This document shows positions 50,840 to 64,000 of a DNA stretch of 64,000 bases, in pieces (positions within the stretch are counted from its first letter, which is position 1; each line of letters opens with the position of its first letter). The translations under genes were made by a program, and so were the position numbers. Source of the stretch: Lumbricus rubellus (lineage: Eukaryota > Annelida > Clitellata > Crassiclitellata > Lumbricidae). Where the stretch lies: contig OX243822.1 of NCBI GenBank assembly GCA_945859605.1, forward strand, positions 8,744,725-8,808,724, read 5' to 3'. The notes below the pieces were generated by a model. That model searched no databases. It saw only the letters and a program-made list of their open reading frames with translations, and was not told the origin of the DNA.

Positions 50840-53800
50840 CAGTCGCCATCGTTTGAGACCTGAATTGGGAACCTGAAAATAATAGATAAAACAAAGATAT
50901 TCTCAGAACTCATTGGCTATTTGATTAATTTGAAATCATTTTGACATTGATTGGATATACAGGGTGTGTAAAAAAAGACCCCCCCTAAGATTTTTGCCAA
51001 TATCTTGACCAAAAGTAAGAATTTCGAAATGAAATTTTACAGTCTTATAGACAATTCATATTTACACCAGATGGCCAGATATCATTAAAATATTTCAAAC
51101 ACAACAAAAGTTATACCAGTTTTAGTGAAGTCACCCACCGTTTTTTTGACGATTCAAAAACCTGACGCAACAAAAAGTAACAGAAAATCAATTCAATTAT
51201 TCTTGCCAATATCTTGGCCAGATGTAAGAATATCGAAATGAAATTTTACACGCTTAAAGACAGTTCATATCTACACATGATGGCCAGATATCATTAAAAT
51301 ATTTCTAACAGAAAAAAGTTATACCAGTTTTAGTGAGGCCCCCCCCCCCCCCCCCATTTTTTGACGATTCAAAGACGTAATGCAGCAAAAACTCGATTTG
51401 ATTAAATCTTATCTCAAATAATTGTTATCAAATAGCCTTCATATTGCCAGATGATCATTATTATTACTATTTAAAAAAGAAACAGGGTACCAGCGAAGCC
51501 GCACGTCACTTAGAAGTCACTTAGCAAGATGACAATCAAATTGGTAAATAAGGAATCTGTCAGACTATATCAGGGGTCCATCGAAAACTTTGCAAAGAGA
51601 CTCAAAAGAAGTTTTGACACTGGTGATGGGCACATTGAACACAAGTTGTAAAGCACTACCAAGTTCATTTGACAACAGTTATTTAAGATGAGACCTAATA
51701 AAATCGTGTTTTGCTACTTTTTGTTCCGTTCGGTTTTTGAATTGTCAAAAACGATGGGTGGCCTCACTAAAAGTGGTATAACTTGTGTTGTGGTTGAAAC
51801 ATTTTTATGAAATTTGGCCTTCAAGTGTAAGTATGAATTGTCTTTAAGCCTGTAAAATTTCATTTCGAAATTCTTACTTCTGGCCATGATATTGGCAAAA
51901 ACACCTAATTTTTTGCGTTTCGTTTTTGAATTGTCAAAAAACGGTGGGTGGCCTCTTTAAAAGTGATATAACGTTTGTTCTGTTTGAAATATCTTGATGA
52001 AATATGGCCATCATTTGTAAATATGAATTGTCTGCAAAATTTCAGTTAGAAATTCTTAGTTTTGGCCAAGATATGGACAAAAAACCTAGGGGGTCTTTTT
52101 TTGGCCGACCCTGTAGAAAATATGTACGTTTGTTTATAATACCATGCCTGTATAGCAAAATGCGGATAGCAATTGATATACATGTATATTAAAGAATATT
52201 CTTATATTATCTTATCGTAATTATAATTAAACACCTAAAAAATTATGTAACTGACTTGCTTTGAGAGTTTTTAATGAATACTGACAACTAAATTTTATTT
52301 ATCTGTCATAACTTTGGCGTCTTGTACTTAGTGTTTAATTTAATCAAGATTTTAACCATTACTTGTCGTAAATAACCTCCAAGGGGCTGAGGGTTAAAAT
52401 CTGCAAGGTCAGAAATTGAATACTCTGCTCTGCTCGCAAGCTCACCTATATAATTTATATGCACTCGATTTTGTGTAGCGGCCTTTAAATATCATCGACC
52501 GTGCTTATTTTTCAATGAATCTATCGGGTGAGATCTTTCACCCCTGCTCATCGGTTTGAATGGGCTGATTTTAACACGTTGACCGCCTACATGCCATGTT
52601 AAATTACTGGATTTGGTACGAGATAACTTGTACTGGGCGGGCAACGTGTTAATTAAGTAGCCTGAGTAAGCCATTGAAATGTTTTCAAATTTTGTATAAA
52701 AAATAAGAAAAGCATAACCACATGGCCATATTATTTGCATAGCCATCAAGATACCCACAGTTTGACCCATTTCAGACTGTCATGAATTCATGCTTTAAAG
52801 TGGGTGGGAATGCGTGGGAATGGCGTTCCCACTGCTCTTGAATTTTATGGCTTGCGTTTCCACTGCTCACAATGCATAGAACCCTGGAAACATATGGGCA
52901 TTCCCACTAATACTTCATCAGCGTTTCCACTGCTCACAGTTGGCGTTCCCACTGCTCACCCAAACCACTTTACCACTGGTCATGATAGCTTCATGGATAA
53001 TCTTCTTCTAACTTACTTCAGATTCTCATAGTGATCTGGAATGCAAGAGCTTGGAACATCTTCGTGGTCCACTGTTGAAGCAACAGTTATCACACTGATC
53101 TGCATAGAAGGTCTGAAAACAAACAGAACAAACAATAGTTTAATCTTTAATTGTACAACATTAGTCTACAATAGTCATACTAGGGGGGACGGGGCAAGCA
53201 AGCGTCTCTAATAGCCTCTGCTACCCAAATGTCCAACCACGCCACCTTCTCGAGGTCCCCCCTGTTCGGAAACAAAGAGCGTGGTGGGCGTCCGAGCAAT
53301 CGCCGGTATATGCGATGCCCCCAGGGGCGAAGAAACTGAAGGACGGACGACAGAGGATGTCGACGCTAGGAGATGGTGTCTCGGTAAAAACACCGGAAGA
53401 AAGGCAATGGGAAACCATCTCCCTAAAGTTCCCAAGACAAAATGTATGACGAACTCAAATAGGAGACGTCAAACATTCGAACCTGCCTAAGGGCAGAGAA
53501 CAGAAAGAAGAAGAAGAGTCATACTTCGAATCATTGTTAAACTACAGTAGCCTACTGTCTTGCAGCGTTATGGCATTGAGTTACTAGGAGACGAAAATAC
53601 AAAACAAAGTCAGCAGATTAATTATGACTGACGGGTGTACTTTAATCAATGTCATCCTTTGCCGTTACTAGCCTATATTTCTTCCAATCAAAATTAAATG
53701 TATTCAAGGCCGTAGCCTACTCGATGGGTATAGGCCTACGCGGGTATAGGCCTACAGCGTGCACTCGCCTCACAGATAGTTGCGGTAAAATACGAGAAAA

Positions 53801-54922
53801 TTGACCTACAGGCTACAGACAGGCCTAAGCAACTAGGGTGTAGCATACTCGCCTCTATTTTTTCAGTACAGCCTGCATGCAACTGATTTTTGTTGTGACT
53901 TCACAAAAATATAGACTTATCCATTGAAACGCTTTAAATTGTGGCGCTATAGTTTTTAAAGTGTGGCGCTATAGTTTTTATTCAGCTGTTTGTAGGCCTG
54001 CACAAATTATGCAGAGACCCACATAGGCCTAACAGTTCCACATCCCTCTCATTGGTTATGAATATTATTTTATTGTTTAACAATCGTGTGAAGGTCGTTG
54101 GTATTCATTGAGAGTTACTATAATAGAAGCAAAGGCGGAGTCATAAGAGATGCATTATATATTATAGCGCTTATATTTATATATAAAAAACAACTCCGCC
54201 ACTGGTTGCACTCTGCCAGTGCCAGTCCCAAGCCTGGATAAAGGAGGAGGGCGACACTAATCATCTTCAATATGACAGTGTCGTTAAACAGTAAACAGTA
54301 ACAAGTAAAATATATAAAATAACCTCAATGGGCGGAGTCAATTCGGTCTTGACCCGTGCCCACAAATCAGCGCTAGCTCATTAATATTAATGAAGGCGTA
54401 GTCTGACACATTATAAATTTTAGTCTACACTGCTCTGGAATCAAAACACAACGCGTTCAAAGGCCTATGTAAACTTCTCGTCCTTCTAATTGTCAGGTTT
54501 TCTTTCTCAAATATTGCACAAGGAACACTCTTCTTAAAAGCATTCACGCATTGCAAAGAGTGATAGCGCAGGCCTAGGCTAACTATGATGCGATACGCGA
54601 ACTTTAGCCTACGCATTTTGTCACTGGAAAAATGGTTCGCCTTCTTGCTCGCTTTTCCCAATAACCATCGCGCTTAGCAACACAAGAATCTTCGGCTAAA
54701 GATTAGGCTATGACATTATTATTTCAATAAGAATTAAAATTTGTACCTGTCTAGCGGAACGTCAAGCAGAAACTGACGGCGCAGAGTAGTTGTGAGAGAT
54801 GGGTTTCCGATCCAAACGTCCATGTGCACTGACTGCATTCGACCATTCTTTGAAAGACGTGCTGGTAAAAGCTCTCTTTCTCTGCATCTCAGCCTAAATA
54901 CTTTTGTAAAACAATTACCCAT
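50840..54922 (-). CDS. Unrecognised 101-residue protein starting MGNC, 3 exons
   Basis: Exons 54747-54922, 53017-53112 and 50840-50873 join in phase (58 codons + AG|A; ...AA|G) to give 306 bp with a TGA stop. Sites are consensus: GACAG|gtacaa, tgttttcag|ACC, CTGAA|gtaagt, attttcag|GTT. The N-terminus is MGNCFTKVFRLRCRERELL. Gly2 with Cys4 and nearby basic residues is the classic context for N-myristoylation plus palmitoylation, so membrane attachment is predicted. The middle reads DVWIGNPSLTTTLRRQFLLD and the end ENLKFPIQVSNDGD. I do not recognise the family. It is divergent from MAPK7, and its ATG lies about 1.7 kb from the kinase start. Intron 2 hosts a mariner-like foldback and a mini-piggyBac element. 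Three clean splice junctions in phase make it likely real, but it could be an isoform fragment. Confidence 0.68.
50960..52113. mobile_element. Mariner-like foldback element, 1,154 bp, TA flanks
   Basis: Left end CAGGGTGTGTAAAAAAAGAC; the reverse complement of the right end is CAGGGTCGGCCAAAAAAAGA; both are next to TA. Each arm holds two tandem units of about 220 bp (GCCAATATCTTG...AAATGAAATTTTACA...GCCAGATATCATTAAAATAT...GACGATTCAAA). The right arm repeats them inverted, so the whole can fold into a long hairpin. A poly-C run (about 51341-51355) lies near the centre. TA duplication and CAGGGTG ends fit Tc1/mariner. No transposase is present. Confidence 0.8.
52575..52648. mobile_element. Miniature piggyBac-like element (74 bp, TTAA flanks)
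   Basis: TTAA at 52571-52574 and 52649-52652. Ends are CACGTTGACCGCC and (reverse complement of the right end) CACGTTGCCCGCC. Third element of this type in the window, with different terminal sequence from the other two. Confidence 0.7.
52800..52970. repeat. Degenerate minisatellite, GCGTTCCCACTGCTCA unit
   Basis: GCGTTCCCACTGCTC/GCGTTTCCACTGCTCA-like units recur about five times with spacers. Confidence 0.75.
53185..53518 (+). repeat. LINE 3'-end-like segment with GAA tail
   Basis: A single-copy-looking segment ending GGCAATGGGAAACCATCTCC then CCTAAAGTTCCCAAGACAAA, GGGCAGAGAACAGAAAG and (GAA)n. This pattern is typical of non-LTR retroelement 3' ends. Intron 1 of the MGNC gene. Confidence 0.55.
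54192..54294 (+). repeat. LINE-3'-end-like repeat, CTCCGCC family
   Basis: CTCCGCCACTGGTTGCACTC, GCCAGTGCCAGTCCCAAGCC, GGATAAAGGAGGAGGGCGAC and CAGTGTCGTTAAAC: the best-preserved copy. Confidence 0.85.
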
Positions 54923-55160
54923 TCGGGCAAAAAGCAGATCTAACTAACGTAATTCAGCCGAGAATGGAAAATGTCTTTAAAATTCAGCGGTGCTAACACA
55001 GCATTAGGCCTACCTCAATCCTGGTCGCAGGCTTATGAACGCCAGCAACCTTATTATAGCATACTCTACCAGCAGCTGCAGTCGAACATCCAAAGCCGTA
55101 TCTGCCGCTCCGTTCTTCGATCCCGCTCATTTCTTGTCGCTAAAAATAAAATAAGTAAGT
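54923..55160. promoter_or_regulatory. Divergent 5' region of the MGNC gene and MAPK7
   Basis: It lies directly upstream of the minus-strand ATG at 54922. On the plus strand it contains a GTAAGT donor-like site at 55153-55158 after AAAATAA. An acceptor-like TATATTTTAG occurs at 56592, just before the MAPK7 ATG, so a MAPK7 5' UTR exon here spliced to 56593 is plausible. A shared bidirectional promoter is an inference. Confidence 0.35.
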
Positions 55161-55552
55161 AGGCTTTCGTGAATGCAGGAAACGCTCACATTAAAATAAT
55201 CGTAATCTCGATAACATCGCGTCACCTATAGCTATGCATCAACTCATCATTAGGCCTAAAATTTGCAAACCGTTCTATATCTATTTGGGTCAAATTTCCA
55301 ACATCAATACGAGTCTACGACAATCATATCGGACCCATTAGACTCGAGCTGTTATTATTTCCCATAGGTCTTTCACTCTAAACTCAAAACATCGCTTTTT
55401 CATAGATCCACTTCGATCTCCTATAGCCTAGCCTAGCTAGCCTAGAGGCCCTAGCCTATTCTTTATTTGGTTACCTATACAAACTATGCCTCCCACGCCG
55501 TTTCAACCGGTTTCAACCCTAAACATAATTCATCATAGCTGTCTGTCTAACT

Positions 55553-55877
55553 CAGTGGTTCCAACATTTTTGACTTTAGAGCCACTTTTTATAAGTTGGA
55601 GGACAAAATTAGGGGCCACTTGGCTAAAATTTAGTTTGCTAAAAGCATATAAAATGTTATAATTGAATCAAAATATAATGTTAGATGTTATATATTTATT
55701 GACGTCAAAATAAAATAAGTTCCAATAGAAAAATAATAATGAAGTGTTCCATCCTGTCCAAAATCGTCAATTTTTAAAAATATATTTTTGTTAATTGATT
55801 GGTTGATTTGATTTGTTTATTTTATATTATAGATGAGGGCCATTTTTGACCGGCGGGCCACGGGTTGGGAACCACTG
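55553..55877. mobile_element. hAT-like MITE, 325 bp, perfect 8-bp TSD
   Basis: Ends are CAGTGGTTCCAACATTTTTG and (reverse complement of the right end) CAGTGGTTCCCAACCCGTGG. The 8-mer GTCTAACT is duplicated at 55545-55552 and 55878-55885. CAGTGGTTC(C)CAACC ends are a well-known hAT type. A relative lies at 62116-62472. Confidence 0.92.
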
Positions 55878-56305
55878 GTCTAACTCCTCGCCTGACTCTC
55901 CGGATCTTGACCCACTGGGCCACTGCTTATTGATTTTGTTTTGACCGAGCGCCTGTGAATAAGCTGGTTCCCGCGACCCGTCTGTTGTCAGCGCTGTAGA
56001 AATTTCGAGTTTGCCATCTGTCGGTCGGATGAGTGAGCGCTTTGCAATGAAAACAAACATGGCGACCTCTTAATAATCATGTTTTAGTTTATTGTTGTTT
56101 TGTACGTAATTTTTTAAAGCACAAATGAGGCTTGATACTAAAGAATTGTTGCATGATATAACATGAAAATTATTATAGACAGTTCTTTTATGGGGAATAA
56201 GTAACTTGTACAAGCTGCCTAAAGACGCTGTAAAGTGCTATGCCCCTATCAGGCTAGCACCATGTACAAAGTACAAGTTACTTATTCCCGATGTATATGT
56301 ATATA

Positions 56306-56516
56306 TGTGCACTTGTTGTAGCACCCCTTCAAGAGATCTACTCAGAAGCGCTCCTGACTACAACGCAGACACAATCGGAGTTTCACTCCGAAGCGCTGAG
56401 CAATTGCGAGTGAAGGACTTACTCAGGGTTCCTATGAAGCAGCTTGAGGTGAATTATAACCTGCAACCCTCTGGCTGCAAGGCAACGAACATACCAATTA
56501 CACCACCGCGTCCAGA
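56306..56516 (-). mobile_element. tRNA-derived SINE copy, minus orientation
   Basis: TGCACTTGTTGTAGCACCCC, AGCAATTGCGAGTGAAGGAC, then TACACCACCGCGTCC at the head side. The B box has decayed (GAATTATAACC). Likely in the 5' UTR intron of MAPK7. Confidence 0.82.
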
Positions 56517-56574
56517 CATGGCATTTTTCACACAGTTTTATTAAGTTCACGTAATATTCAAATAATGAAGTTAG

Positions 56575-64000
<7,426 letters not shown>

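Noticed and set aside
53208..53490. Overlapping short ORFs on both strands
   Set aside because: They fall in a retroelement 3'-end-like segment with a GAA tail; no splice-bounded exon.
56206..56544. 112-codon plus ORF before MAPK7
   Set aside because: Mostly a minus-orientation SINE; the conserved kinase N-terminus starts at 56641.

Overview
The window is metazoan nuclear DNA. Genes are split into many short exons with GT-AG introns of a few hundred bases to a few kilobases. Gene-poor stretches are full of microsatellites, tRNA-derived SINEs, LINE 3' ends and small non-autonomous DNA transposons. There is no rRNA or CRISPR, no functional tRNA is evident, and nothing looks prokaryotic. An ERK5 (MAPK7) gene, SRCR domains and a trithorax/KMT2-type SET domain fit a marine invertebrate, plausibly a deuterostome such as an echinoderm, hemichordate or lancelet. 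This placement is an inference. The species cannot be read from the sequence.

Layout, left to right. (1) 344-2328, minus: four exons of a gene with at least two tandem SRCR domains, running off the left edge. (2) 4235 to about 20.2 kb, minus: a KMT2/trithorax-type histone H3K4 methyltransferase. The last two exons carry a WDR5-binding (Win) motif plus SET and post-SET. Upstream exons join in phase but carry only a half CXXC-like cysteine cluster and unfamiliar sequence, with no PHD, bromodomain or FYR domains seen. (3) About 20.2-24.1 kb: no secure gene; a very long (CTGT)n array and one unassigned open stretch. (4) 24122-34098, plus: complete 14-exon MFSD1, a lysosomal transporter. (5) 34.1-39.7 kb: intergenic, with a 94-bp tandem repeat, a mini-piggyBac element and a hAT element with perfect 8-bp target duplication. 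(6) 39688-43853, plus: complete 8-exon RAD1 (9-1-1 clamp). (7) 44998-47448, minus: complete 2-exon ASTE1 nuclease, convergent with RAD1. (8) 47.4-50.8 kb: intergenic, with a foldback element bearing a 9-bp target duplication. (9) 50840-54922, minus: an unrecognised three-exon gene for a 101-residue protein starting MGNC. (10) 56641-64000, plus: MAPK7/ERK5, seven exons, running off the right edge. Its activation loop reads T-W-Y instead of T-E-Y, and one intron appears to be GC-AG.

RAD1 and ASTE1 both act in DNA-damage responses. The MGNC gene and MAPK7 are divergent and may share a promoter region near 54.9-55.2 kb. Otherwise the neighbours have no evident common pathway. Exon limits were set by hand from splice consensus, reading phase and remembered family sequence, not by alignment.
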